From the IMG/VR virus record IMGVR_UViG_3300045107_000036, positions 1 to 64,000 of that record: 64,000 nt of DNA. One strand, written 5' to 3'. Of this stretch, positions 32,423-40,593 are shown piece by piece. Positions within the stretch are counted from its first letter, which is position 1. The number at the start of each line of letters is the position of its first letter. Under the pieces are notes generated by a model. It did not search any database. It worked only from the letters and a program-made list of their open reading frames with translations, and had not been told where the DNA came from. Source of the DNA: a virus. The translations under genes and the position numbers were made by a program.

Positions 32423-32638
32423 TCAGGCCACGACTTTCAGGCGTCGGCACTGCAACAGGTGTTCGACGGCCTCTTCTTCGGTCACATACTCGGCGAAGGT
32501 GTACTGGTCGCACGGGCAGTCATCTTCGCAGCACGAGCCGTGCTGGTACTGCCGATACATTTGCCCGTTCGGCAAACGTGTCAGCTTGCTGCCGTGTTCT
32601 GACTTGAGATGGCCGCATTCGCAGCGTTCAGCCACCAC
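32423..32638 (-). CDS. small Cys-rich zinc-binding-like protein
   Basis: The product is 71 aa from GTG 32638, which follows AGCAGG; an upstream ATG at 32731 would add 31 basic residues but lacks a spaced ribosome site. Metal-ligand-like residues are CECGHLKSEH and a later CCEDDCPC. The C-xx-GH-x3-H pattern is common in small phage zinc-binding proteins. It stands alone on the minus strand after the plus-strand kinase operon. Confidence 0.55.
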   Translation of the reverse strand: MVAERCECGHLKSEHGSKLTRLPNGQMYRQYQHGSCCEDDCPCDQYTFAEYVTEEEAVEHLLQCRRLKVVA

Positions 32639-32731
32639 AAGTGCCTGCTTCGCCCTGGAGTAGAACGGAAACGTGGTCCCCACAGCAAACCCCCGGCTTT
32701 TTCTGGGAGTTTTGGCCTGAAGTTGCCCCAT

Positions 32732-33058
32732 CCTGGGGTTTCAGACCTCGGTTCATCGTCCTTGAAACCTCAACCCGACACGATTCGGATTGAGGCCGGA
32801 CAGGAGGAGGCCGGGGAAGGCGTACCCTCAAGCATCCATTTCATCCTGTCCATCCCCGTCCCGTCAAGGGAAATTATCACTTTTTCCAAAGTGACCGGGG
32901 TAGTCCCTACGCACTGCACTTACTTGCAGATACCGTACCCTAGAGGCCGGTCTTAACGGATTTCCACAAATTCCTGAGAACTCGCTGAGAACCCGCCTGC
33001 GTCTGTAGGGATAATCTGCGAATAGGGTGCCTTGCGGCCAAATTTGATCGGAAAACTT
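32732..33058. other. non-coding stretch with two adjacent hairpins
   Basis: This 327-bp interval has no convincing gene. GGTTTCA (32737-32743) pairs with TGAAACC (32763-32769). Next to it, CCTCAA (32768-32773) pairs with TTGAGG (32790-32795), extended by CCGA/TCGG. The two stems share two bases, so they may be alternatives. A small RNA or riboswitch-like leader is possible. No tRNA fits. Confidence 0.4.
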
Positions 33059-33529
33059 TTACTTCGGTCCCCGTTTGAGAGGCACCTTTTTGAGCTTTTC
33101 GACGTGGCGGTCTGGGACGTTCTTCAGTTTGTCCATCGCATCCTTCACCAGCTTGGTCAACTCGCTAGGGTTGTCGGACTTCAGCAGGGTGGAGGCGTGC
33201 TTCTTGAAGGAAACGGACTTGTTGAGCGTGTTGTAGTGCCCAGGCGTCATGACGAACGCCTTGTGGTGCGGGTTCCAAGACAGAACCACGACCCACTCAC
33301 CGTCGTCCCAATTCCGGGTTGAGACGAGGATACGGATCAAGCCGTCGTCGAAGACCTGCTTGACGTGGAAGTCGGCTTGCTTCAGTGCAGCCGAAACGAA
33401 GCCCAGGGCGATCTTCGCATACCCGTCCAGTACCTCCGGCAGCTTCGTGCGGAAGTTCACTTCGACCGAGTAGCGGGTCGTCCCCTCGCTCAGTTCTGCG
33501 TTATCCAGCCAATCACTAAATGTACTCAT
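33059..33529 (-). CDS. hypothetical protein, 156 aa
   Basis: The start was placed at ATG 33529 (MSTFSDWLDNAELSEG); no ribosome site supports longer frames. An N-terminal helix precedes an alpha/beta core (RTKLPEVLDGYAKIALGFV, IRILVSTRNWDDGEWVVV) and a Lys-rich helical tail. It recalls conserved unknown proteins of T4-like phages. It is divergent from the second fibre operon, with only 39 bp between. Confidence 0.65.
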   Translation of the reverse strand: MSTFSDWLDNAELSEGTTRYSVEVNFRTKLPEVLDGYAKIALGFVSAALKQADFHVKQVFDDGLIRILVSTRNWDDGEWVVVLSWNPHHKAFVMTPGHYNTLNKSVSFKKHASTLLKSDNPSELTKLVKDAMDKLKNVPDRHVEKLKKVPLKRGPK

Positions 33530-33537
33530 CCTACGGG

Positions 33538-33570
33538 TATATAGACGTATCAAGGAGGTTTCCCGTCTAT
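33538..33570 (+). promoter_or_regulatory. late-type promoter overlapping a start-codon hairpin
   Basis: TATATAG (33538-33544) lies 24 nt before the ATG of 33569. ATAGACG (33541-33547) is an exact complement of CGTCTAT (33564-33570), which includes the AT of the start codon. AAGGAGG lies in the loop. RNA starting about 33551 would lack the 5' arm and be freely translatable. Confidence 0.6.
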
Positions 33571-34600
33571 GGCACTCGTCTGGGTTGAAGGTTTTGAAAA
33601 CTACACGCAAAGCTCGGACTTCACGGCCCGTGGCTACACGATTAACGGCACGAACTTCCAGTTCGGACAGACCGGCAGGCTCGGCACCGGCACGTCCTGC
33701 TATTTCGCCGACGACCGCATTCTGACCACACCGGACAACATCCTGGCTTCCCCCACGGTTATTACCGGCTTCGCCTACAAGATCGACGACCAGAACACGC
33801 AGAACGTCGGCAGCGGCTTCCTGCTCTACTTCTATAACGCCACGACACTGCAACTCACTATCTCGTTGACGCAATCGGGCCACTTCTTCGCTTCTAGGGC
33901 GGGTGGCACCCTACTCGGAAGCATCGGGACCATCGGCGTCCCGAACAACGGGACTTGGTTCTGGGTTGAGGCAAAGGTAGTGATTAACAGCAGCACCGGC
34001 TCGGTGCTGGTCAAGGTCAACGGCCAGACCGTGTTGAACCTGACCAACGTGAACACGCAGCAAGCGGCTTCTGCGAACGTGACGAAGGTCGCCCTGGCAG
34101 CCGACAACTTCCCCGGCTGGTTCGACGACTGGTACATCGCAGACAACACCGGGAGCTTCAACAACGACTTCCTCGGCTCGATCAAGGTTCTGACCAGCAA
34201 CCCCATCGGCAACGGCTCGACGAACCAGTGGACGCCCGTCGGTGCGGCGAGCAACTACCAGTGCGTAGACGAGACGGCCGTCGCCAACGGTAACACCGAC
34301 TACGTTGAAGACAGCACCGCAGGGCACGTTGACCTGTACGACGTGACCAACGTGCCGACCGGCCTCTCGGGCAAAGCCGTGTGGGTCGAGTGTTCGGCGG
34401 AAAAGACGATTGCGGGCACCCGGCAGATCAGACTCCAGGCCCACTCCAGTGCGTCGGACGCCACGAGCGGCGTCCTCAGTCCCACTCAGTCGGTCTACGG
34501 CTATTTCGGTTACGCCTTTGATAAAGACCCGAACGGCAACATCGACTGGACGGGCACGAACATCAACGCAGCCGAGTTCGGCGTGAAGCTGGAGGCATAA
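33569..34600 (+). CDS. concanavalin-like virion/tail protein, copy 2
   Basis: The product is 343 aa. It starts MALVWVEGFENY and ends NINAAEFGVKLEA, the family frame. Jelly-roll-like middle: NGTWFWVEAKVVINSSTGSV, LVKVNGQTVLNL and WFDDWYIADNTGS. It is the first gene of a five-gene plus operon. Tail-fibre or head-surface lectin roles are likely. Stop and next start overlap (TAATG). Confidence 0.8.
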   Translation: MALVWVEGFENYTQSSDFTARGYTINGTNFQFGQTGRLGTGTSCYFADDRILTTPDNILASPTVITGFAYKIDDQNTQNVGSGFLLYFYNATTLQLTISLTQSGHFFASRAGGTLLGSIGTIGVPNNGTWFWVEAKVVINSSTGSVLVKVNGQTVLNLTNVNTQQAASANVTKVALAADNFPGWFDDWYIADNTGSFNNDFLGSIKVLTSNPIGNGSTNQWTPVGAASNYQCVDETAVANGNTDYVEDSTAGHVDLYDVTNVPTGLSGKAVWVECSAEKTIAGTRQIRLQAHSSASDATSGVLSPTQSVYGYFGYAFDKDPNGNIDWTGTNINAAEFGVKLEA

Positions 34601-35598
34601 TGACACTACTGCTCGCAGACGGATTCGACACTTACACCACGAACGCCGACATGAAATCGACTTGGCAGGTTTCCAACGGCGGCGTCACCGTTGCGCAAAC
34701 GGGCCGATTCAGCGTGGGGTCGTCGATCCGCATCCCATTCGGCCGGTACATCGCCTACCCTCTGGACAACACCCCGACCACGCTCATCGTTGGGTTCGCC
34801 ATGTACCCCACGATCATCCAGCGGGACAACCGGACTTTCCTTCGGCTGTTGAGCCAGACGGCGGGTGTTTTGTTCCAGTTCCAGTGGTTCGACACCAGTC
34901 CGAGATTCACCGTCGGTTCCACGACCTACAGCCCCGCACCAACCTTAATCAATGAAGGTTGGCACTATTTCGAAGTCAAGTTCATCGTCAGTGCAACCGT
35001 GGGGCGGGTAGTGGTGCGCATCGACGGGTCACAGGTGATCGACACGGGGAACGTGAACACCGGCACGACCGGGGTCGGTTCGGTCCGGTTCCTCGGTTAC
35101 GACGACGTGAGGTTCAGCGGCAACCTCTTCGACGACATCTACATCTGTGACGGCAACGGGAGTACGAACAACGACTTCCTCGGCCCGTGTAAAGTAAGAT
35201 ACTTCCTGCCGACGGCCAACGGCGACACGAACAACTGGACCGCCAGCACCGGGTCGAACTACCAGTGCGTTGACGACACGCCGCCTTACAACACAACCGA
35301 CTACGTTTCGACAACAGGCGTGGGTAACAAGGATAACTACACCTTCCAGACGGTCAGCAACTTCGCCGACATCAAAGGCGTAGCGGTATATCTGGTCGCA
35401 ATCCAGACTGACGTTGAACTGAAATCAATCCGGGCGATTGCGAAATCCGGTGGGGTCGAGGCCACCGGGTCGGCCCAGCAGACCTTTAACAGCTACTACC
35501 CGCACCTGACCGTGTTCGAGACGGACCCGAGTACGTCGGTGGCGTGGACGCAGAGCGGGGTCAATGCGGCTTACTTTGGCATCAAACTGGAGTCATAA
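34600..35598 (+). CDS. concanavalin-like virion/tail protein, copy 3
   Basis: The product is 332 aa, beginning MTLLLADGFDTY and ending VNAAYFGIKLES. GWHYFEVKFIVSATVGRVVV and DDIYICDGNGSTNNDFLG match the other copies. TAATG overlaps at both ends give coupled, roughly equal expression. Divergence between copies is high except at these motifs. Confidence 0.8.
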   Translation: MTLLLADGFDTYTTNADMKSTWQVSNGGVTVAQTGRFSVGSSIRIPFGRYIAYPLDNTPTTLIVGFAMYPTIIQRDNRTFLRLLSQTAGVLFQFQWFDTSPRFTVGSTTYSPAPTLINEGWHYFEVKFIVSATVGRVVVRIDGSQVIDTGNVNTGTTGVGSVRFLGYDDVRFSGNLFDDIYICDGNGSTNNDFLGPCKVRYFLPTANGDTNNWTASTGSNYQCVDDTPPYNTTDYVSTTGVGNKDNYTFQTVSNFADIKGVAVYLVAIQTDVELKSIRAIAKSGGVEATGSAQQTFNSYYPHLTVFETDPSTSVAWTQSGVNAAYFGIKLES

Positions 35599-36605
35599 TG
35601 GCACTATTGTTTATGGACGGCATGGACTACACGTCCGTTGCCAACGCAGCCCAGAAGGGTGTTTATCTACTCAGCCCGATCACCGGCCAGACGCCTCGTA
35701 TCTCCGGGACGGGGAGTTCCATCAAGTTCCAGACGGACTGCGAGTGGAAGTCCCCGATGGGGCTTTGGAACGAGGCCACGACCGTCGGGTTCGGGGCGGG
35801 TTGGTACTGCGGATCGAGCGGCTTGCAAAACGACCACGTTTGGTGGTTCAACTCGTCGAACACCGGCAACCAGATCACGATCTCAACCAAAGCGTCGGGC
35901 GTTCTGTATGTGACCCGTGCTGGTACGCAGCTTGGCAGCGACGTGGCTTTTGCGTTGGACACTTGGCACTACATCGAATGCAAAGTCGTCATCGCCTCGG
36001 GCACCAGCGGGTCGGTTGTTGTGAAACTGGACGGCCAGACAGTCTTAAACCTGACCGGACAGAACACACAGGCCCAGGGCACCGGCACCGGGGTTTCTCA
36101 ACTCCGGTTCCTATCGTCGGCGAACAACAACTTCCTCGACGATCTGGTGATGTGGGACACGACCGGATCAGTGAACAACGACTTCATGGGCGACGTGAAG
36201 GTCTACCAGTTGTTGCCTCGGGCCAACGGCGACGTGAATAGCTGGACCGCCAGCACCGGGTCGAACTACCAGTGTGTTGATGAAGCCACGCCGAACGACG
36301 ACACGGACTATGTGGAAACATCGACGGTCAGCAACGCCGACCGCTACTTCTTCACTACCCTCAGCGAATCCGGGAACATGAAGGGGGTCATGGTTAACGG
36401 CTACGCCCGGAAAACGGATGCTTACGTCAGGAGCTTGCGATTGCAAGCGATGTCGAACTCGAACCTGAGCGAGAGCGGCGACAAGTATGTGTCGGATACT
36501 TACCAAACATTCTTCGGCATGTTCGAAAGAAACCCGGATGGAAACGTGGCCTGGACGGACGCCACAATTAACGCAGCCACCTTCGGCGTGAAAGTCCAAG
36601 CGTGA
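35598..36605 (+). CDS. concanavalin-like virion/tail protein, copy 4
   Basis: The product is 335 aa. It starts MALLFMDGMDYTSVANAA and ends TINAATFGVKVQA. DTWHYIECKVVIASGTSGSV, VVKLDGQTVLNL and WTASTGSNYQCVDE are shared with neighbours. The start overlaps the previous stop. It is most like the copy at 38430-39452 at its N-terminus (DGMDYYTSVADAA). Confidence 0.8.
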   Translation: MALLFMDGMDYTSVANAAQKGVYLLSPITGQTPRISGTGSSIKFQTDCEWKSPMGLWNEATTVGFGAGWYCGSSGLQNDHVWWFNSSNTGNQITISTKASGVLYVTRAGTQLGSDVAFALDTWHYIECKVVIASGTSGSVVVKLDGQTVLNLTGQNTQAQGTGTGVSQLRFLSSANNNFLDDLVMWDTTGSVNNDFMGDVKVYQLLPRANGDVNSWTASTGSNYQCVDEATPNDDTDYVETSTVSNADRYFFTTLSESGNMKGVMVNGYARKTDAYVRSLRLQAMSNSNLSESGDKYVSDTYQTFFGMFERNPDGNVAWTDATINAATFGVKVQA

Positions 36606-36615
36606 AAGATAATCA

Positions 36616-38421
36616 ATGACAGCAAGAGTAACACAAGTCGTCGTCAAAAGCCTGGGCACCGAACCGTCAACGGTTCGGTTGACGCAGGCTCGTATCGAAG
36701 TCCTGGGTCTGGCGACGACGGGTGTGGTGCGGATGTCGCAGGCCACACTGAATGTTGCTGCCAACCACCCAAATCCTCCCGCTCGGGTTTCCTCGGTACA
36801 ACTTCAGGTTACGGCCCAATCCGCTCCCGGTCAGGCTCAGGTCAGTCAGGTCTTCTTCGAGATGCTGGCCGACAACATCAACCTGATCGTCGCCCGTGGT
36901 GGTATCAAAGGCGGCGGTGCGGCTAACCCCGTCCGAAAGATTTACGCCAACTACACCCCGCTCAGCCAGGGTGCGTTGGTCGGCGGTTCTGGTGCGTTGC
37001 TACAGCGGTACTTCTTCACCGGCCAGGGCGGTGCCCGGCCCGGTGGTGCGATCCTTCGTAACAACTTCTGGAACCAGACGACTAGCGGCGGTGCCCGGCC
37101 GGGAGGCTCGGCCGTCCTACTGTTCTCGCAGTTCACGTCCGGTGGTGTGGTCGGCGGTGGCACATCGACCGTCGGCGGCTTCCAGGGTCTTACGACATCT
37201 GGCGGCGTAAAGGGTGGCGGCACGGCACCCGTTCAGTACATTCCTTTACCAACGGCAGGGGTTAAAGCGGGCGGCACGTCCATCCGCACCTTCATCTGGG
37301 GACCACGGGCCTCGGGCGGTGTGGTCGGCGGCGGTAGCGTTCCGCAACAACAGATCACACCGACGTTCGGCGGTGCCGTCGTCGGTGGATTGGCAGATAA
37401 ATTCGGCGTACAGAGCGTCGTCCTCGTCGGGGCGGGTGTTCGTGGTGGCGGCACGGCTAGAGTCTTCGCCGACTTCGACCCACGAGGCGGTGTGCGAGGC
37501 GGTAGCACGGCGACGATTCGGATGGTATACCGAATCAACGGCACTGGCGGTGCTACGCCGGGCGGGCAAGCCCTCTCGCCAACCCCGGACTACATCGGCT
37601 TCGGCGGCGTGAACTGTGCCGGTCTGGCCCGTGTTAACGTAACACGCATCATCCCGATCATCGGCGGGGTTGTCGTAGCGGGCCACGGCATCGACGACTT
37701 CGTTTCTTCTGTCAGTGGCGGGTCGTTGGGAGGCGGTACGGCCCGAGTCGGTCGCATTGTATCGAACACCGGCTCTGGCGGGGCAGTCTGTGGCGGAATC
37801 GCCATCATCGGTCGGATTGTATCGAACACCGGCTCTGGTGGGGCAGTCTGTGGCGGCTCTCACCGAATCAACCAGTTCTACTACTTCCCTGGAACGGGCG
37901 GGGCAGTCTGTAACGGCCGGGTGGACATCCAGCTTTGGTTGTTCGGCCAGGGCGGGGCGGTTTGTGCCGGTACTGCCGGTGTGGGGCGCATTCTCACAAA
38001 CATCAACGCCTCTGGCGGGGTGGTGTGTGGGGGCGTGGCCCCGATTGACATCGGGTTCGTCGCTTCAGGCGGTGCGGTGCTTAACGGTGGCAACACGATC
38101 AACCAGTTCTACTATTTCCCTGGCACTGGCGGTGCGGTTGTTCGGCCTCGCAGCTTGTTGAACACCCGGAAGGTCAAGAATCGTGGTGCTTGCCGTCAGG
38201 ACGACGACAACATGTGCTGTGTGCGAAAGCCGGACGACACGAGGTTCGAGGTAACGGACATTTCACTGAGTAACGGGCAGGTGGAAGGGAAGTTGGCCGC
38301 AGTAGCCGTGTGCCGCCTGCGTAAATACAAGAAAAAGTCTTACAGCAACTTCGAAGGGCAGATCACGAAGAGATTCGTGAAGCCCGTTACGAAACGCTCT
38401 AACACAACGTTGTATCGGTAA
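36616..38421 (+). CDS. glycine-rich repeat fibre protein (paralogue of 4759-6531)
   Basis: The product is 601 aa. The N-terminus (MTARVTQVVVKSLG) has degenerate versions of the 17-residue repeats of its paralogue. Then come more than 20 SGGAVxGGxA-type repeats with spacers such as GRIVSNTGSGGAVCGG, followed by a Cys-containing C-terminus (DDDNMCCVRKPDD) and a basic end. The layout and flanking ConA-like genes equal those at 4759-7622. It likely forms an extended fibre with a C-terminal cap. Confidence 0.8.
   Translation: MTARVTQVVVKSLGTEPSTVRLTQARIEVLGLATTGVVRMSQATLNVAANHPNPPARVSSVQLQVTAQSAPGQAQVSQVFFEMLADNINLIVARGGIKGGGAANPVRKIYANYTPLSQGALVGGSGALLQRYFFTGQGGARPGGAILRNNFWNQTTSGGARPGGSAVLLFSQFTSGGVVGGGTSTVGGFQGLTTSGGVKGGGTAPVQYIPLPTAGVKAGGTSIRTFIWGPRASGGVVGGGSVPQQQITPTFGGAVVGGLADKFGVQSVVLVGAGVRGGGTARVFADFDPRGGVRGGSTATIRMVYRINGTGGATPGGQALSPTPDYIGFGGVNCAGLARVNVTRIIPIIGGVVVAGHGIDDFVSSVSGGSLGGGTARVGRIVSNTGSGGAVCGGIAIIGRIVSNTGSGGAVCGGSHRINQFYYFPGTGGAVCNGRVDIQLWLFGQGGAVCAGTAGVGRILTNINASGGVVCGGVAPIDIGFVASGGAVLNGGNTINQFYYFPGTGGAVVRPRSLLNTRKVKNRGACRQDDDNMCCVRKPDDTRFEVTDISLSNGQVEGKLAAVAVCRLRKYKKKSYSNFEGQITKRFVKPVTKRSNTTLYR
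37741..37856 (+). repeat. 60-bp direct repeat inside the glycine-rich fibre gene
   Basis: Positions 37741-37796 and 37801-37856 are nearly identical with an exact 60-bp period (shared TATCGAACACCGGCTCTGG). A second repeated block, AACCAGTTCTACTA, recurs near 37870 and 38100. They indicate recent duplication of single 20-residue units. Confidence 0.8.
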
Positions 38422-38429
38422 GGAGAAGG

Positions 38430-39452
38430 ATGGCTCTCGTTTGGCTGGACGGAATGGATTACTACACGAGCGTAGCCGATGCTGCGCTGCGGGGTGTTTC
38501 ACTCAGTAACAACGTCACCTTTCAGCAGTCGCCTCGGGCGTCGGGGAACGGCTACTCCCTCTCGTTCACCAACGACGGCAACTATCGCAGCCCTCAGACG
38601 ATCTGGAACGGAGTCACCACCGTCATCTTCGGTTGCGGCCTCTTCATGTCGTCCCTTCCGGCACAGGACGACCGGATTTTCTACGTCTGCAACGAATACA
38701 ACAACGGCTTGTGTGACTTCGGGATTCGGGCGTCTACCGGCAAGATATACGCCACTCGGGCCAACACGCAGCTAGGCTCCGACTCGACGCTCACGTTGAG
38801 TCCGTCTAACACTTGGTACTACATCGAGGCTAAGGTGGTGATCGGGACCGGAACGAGCGGTTCGATTCAGGTGCGGGTCAACGGAACTCAGTACCTTAAC
38901 GTAACCGGCGTCAACACCGTCTCCGATACCAACGACGCTCGGGCGTGGAACCTGTTCGTCTTGGCGAACGGCACCATGCGGTTCGACGACATCTACATGG
39001 CGGACACGACCGGCTCGTACAACAACGACTTCCTCGGTGACGTGAAGGTGGTGTCGAGTGCCGTTACGAGTAACGGCATCACGAACAACTGGACGCCCAG
39101 CACGGCCTCGAACTACCAGAACGTAGACGAGTGGCCCGCCAACACCACCGACTACAACTACACGTCGAACGCCGGGGACATTGACAACTACCGCTTCCTG
39201 ACGGTTTCACAAGATGCCGGTAACATCTACGGCATCCAGGTGAGCGCCTACACCCAGGTGGCGAACGGCTCGGCCCGCCCACTCCGATTGCAGTGTAGCT
39301 CCAACGGCAGCACGTCGGAATCCGGCGACAAGTACGCCGGGGCCGGGTTCGCTTACCGTACCGGCATCTTCGAGAGAAACCCCGACGGCAACGTTGCCTG
39401 GGTGGACTCGGCCGTCAACGCAGCGTCGTTCGGCGTCAAGCTACAATCTTGA
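38430..39452 (+). CDS. concanavalin-like virion/tail protein, copy 5
   Basis: The product is 340 aa, with AAGGAGAAGG before the ATG. It starts MALVWLDGMDYYTSVADAA and ends VNAASFGVKLQS. NTWYYIEAKVVIGTGTSGSI and FDDIYMADTTGSYNNDFLG keep the family pattern. It is the last gene of the second fibre operon; a 124-bp spacer with a late-type box follows. Confidence 0.8.
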   Translation: MALVWLDGMDYYTSVADAALRGVSLSNNVTFQQSPRASGNGYSLSFTNDGNYRSPQTIWNGVTTVIFGCGLFMSSLPAQDDRIFYVCNEYNNGLCDFGIRASTGKIYATRANTQLGSDSTLTLSPSNTWYYIEAKVVIGTGTSGSIQVRVNGTQYLNVTGVNTVSDTNDARAWNLFVLANGTMRFDDIYMADTTGSYNNDFLGDVKVVSSAVTSNGITNNWTPSTASNYQNVDEWPANTTDYNYTSNAGDIDNYRFLTVSQDAGNIYGIQVSAYTQVANGSARPLRLQCSSNGSTSESGDKYAGAGFAYRTGIFERNPDGNVAWVDSAVNAASFGVKLQS

Positions 39453-39487
39453 AAAATTATCTTGCGCATTTTTCAACTGCGAGCTAG

Positions 39488-39496
39488 TATATAAAT
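39488..39496 (+). promoter_or_regulatory. late-type promoter box TATATAAAT
   Basis: TATATAAAT is close to the T4 late consensus. It lies 80 nt before the ATG of 39577, leaving a longer leader than elsewhere. That leader contains a small GGTGT/ACACC hairpin (39506-39524). Confidence 0.55.
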
Positions 39497-39576
39497 CAAT
39501 TCCTCGGTGTCGTGACCTAGACACCAAACCAGTGCCCGAGTGAGGATGGGGGTTTACAAAAGGATTAGGTTTAGTC

Positions 39577-40527
39577 ATGGTTTACAGTAACAAATTCGTC
39601 ATGTCCGTTCTTCTGAACGGCGAACCCCAAAAAGAACTAGCAAACGGCGTCGTGAAGCTCCCCTTCGGTGCGGAGTACGTCCTGCGATTCCGTAACAAAA
39701 ACAACCGGCGTGCGATGGTGAAGTTCACCATCGACGGTGAGAACGTGTCCGGCGACGGCTACATCATCGACGCCAACAGCCACGTTGACATCCGCCGCCA
39801 TTGGGACAAGGACGTTGGCTTCAAGTTCGTATCCCTGGATTCCCCGGACGCCGTGGACTTCGGCAAGAACGGGCCGAACGAAGACAAGGTGAAAGGCTTG
39901 GTCGAGGCCAAGTTCTACCTGGAGAAAGAGAACAAGTGGGTACATACCCCGGTTGTCGAACATCACCACCATCACCACCACTACCCACGCCCTCGGCCGC
40001 AGCCGTGGCCGATCTACCCGCAGCCGTATTGGGGTGTTCGCAACACGATGCAGCGGCGGATGACGACAGCGGGCGGTTCTAGCTGCCACGCCACCAACAG
40101 CGTCAGCAACGACGCCGGGATGGCTAAGCTCGCCTCGTTCCAGAACGATGCCAGCGTTGCCCCGTGCAGCCTGGAAGCCTCGTTCAACGCCGCTCCCGAA
40201 ACGTCGGCCTTCGGCGGACACCCGCTGGAGAAGCTGGCACTTCAAGACGGCTGTACGGTGGAAGGGAACACGACGGGTCAGACGTTCCGCACGGTCGCAT
40301 TCGAGGCCGAGACGGATTACGTCCAACTGAAGGTGTTCCTCCAGGGCTTCGAGAAAAAGCCGGAAGCTGTGGCCGCTCCTTCACCGAAGAAAGTTTCCGC
40401 CAAGTCCAAGCAGATTGCCGACTTGGAAGAGGAGAACGAAAAGCTCCGTCAGCAACTCGCCGAGATCGAGAACGAGAAACTGAAGAAGAAACTGGCACGA
40501 GCCAAGAAGAAGGCTCAGGCCGAGTAA
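39577..40527 (+). CDS. virion-like protein with natural His7 tract and C-terminal coiled coil
   Basis: The product is 316 aa. Residues 1-125 are beta-rich (FGAEYVLRFRNKNNRRAMVK). Then EHHHHHHHYPRPRPQP, a run of seven His followed by Pro/Arg. A second beta region (TFRTVAFEAETDYVQLKVF) leads to a Lys/Glu coiled coil (ADLEEENEKLRQQLAEIE) at about 285-315. The His tract could bind metal. The architecture suits a trimeric or decoration protein. A terminator follows. Confidence 0.75.
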   Translation: MVYSNKFVMSVLLNGEPQKELANGVVKLPFGAEYVLRFRNKNNRRAMVKFTIDGENVSGDGYIIDANSHVDIRRHWDKDVGFKFVSLDSPDAVDFGKNGPNEDKVKGLVEAKFYLEKENKWVHTPVVEHHHHHHHYPRPRPQPWPIYPQPYWGVRNTMQRRMTTAGGSSCHATNSVSNDAGMAKLASFQNDASVAPCSLEASFNAAPETSAFGGHPLEKLALQDGCTVEGNTTGQTFRTVAFEAETDYVQLKVFLQGFEKKPEAVAAPSPKKVSAKSKQIADLEEENEKLRQQLAEIENEKLKKKLARAKKKAQAE

Positions 40528-40531
40528 GCAA

Positions 40532-40555
40532 AAAGGGGCGGGAAACCGCCCCTTT
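40532..40555 (+). terminator. intrinsic terminator
   Basis: GGGGCGG/CCGCCCC, flanked by AAA and TTT and followed by CTCTTTT. Its T-run runs straight into the -35 of the next promoter. Confidence 0.85.
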
Positions 40556-40559
40556 CTCT

Positions 40560-40587
40560 TTTACACCGACTGTCCTGCCGGTATACT
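40560..40587 (+). promoter_or_regulatory. sigma70-like promoter TTTACA-N16-TATACT, probably leaderless
   Basis: TTTACA (40560-40565) and TATACT (40582-40587) are 16 nt apart. The ATG of the ligase gene begins at 40594, six bases after the -10. Transcription should start at or very near the ATG, giving a leaderless mRNA. Confidence 0.65.
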
Positions 40588-40593
40588 GATCGC

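Noticed and set aside
32267-32602. Plus-strand open frame after the kinase gene
   Set aside because: It starts at GTG without a ribosome site, crosses a terminator hairpin and is antisense to the Cys-rich gene.
32732-33058. Possible tRNA (a GGTTCATCGTCC stretch resembles a T-arm)
   Set aside because: No matching T-stem, acceptor stem or anticodon arm could be built around it on either strand.
36900-38150. Regular short repeats suggesting a CRISPR-like array
   Set aside because: The repeats are in-frame codons of a glycine-rich protein with variable period, without identical repeats and unique spacers.
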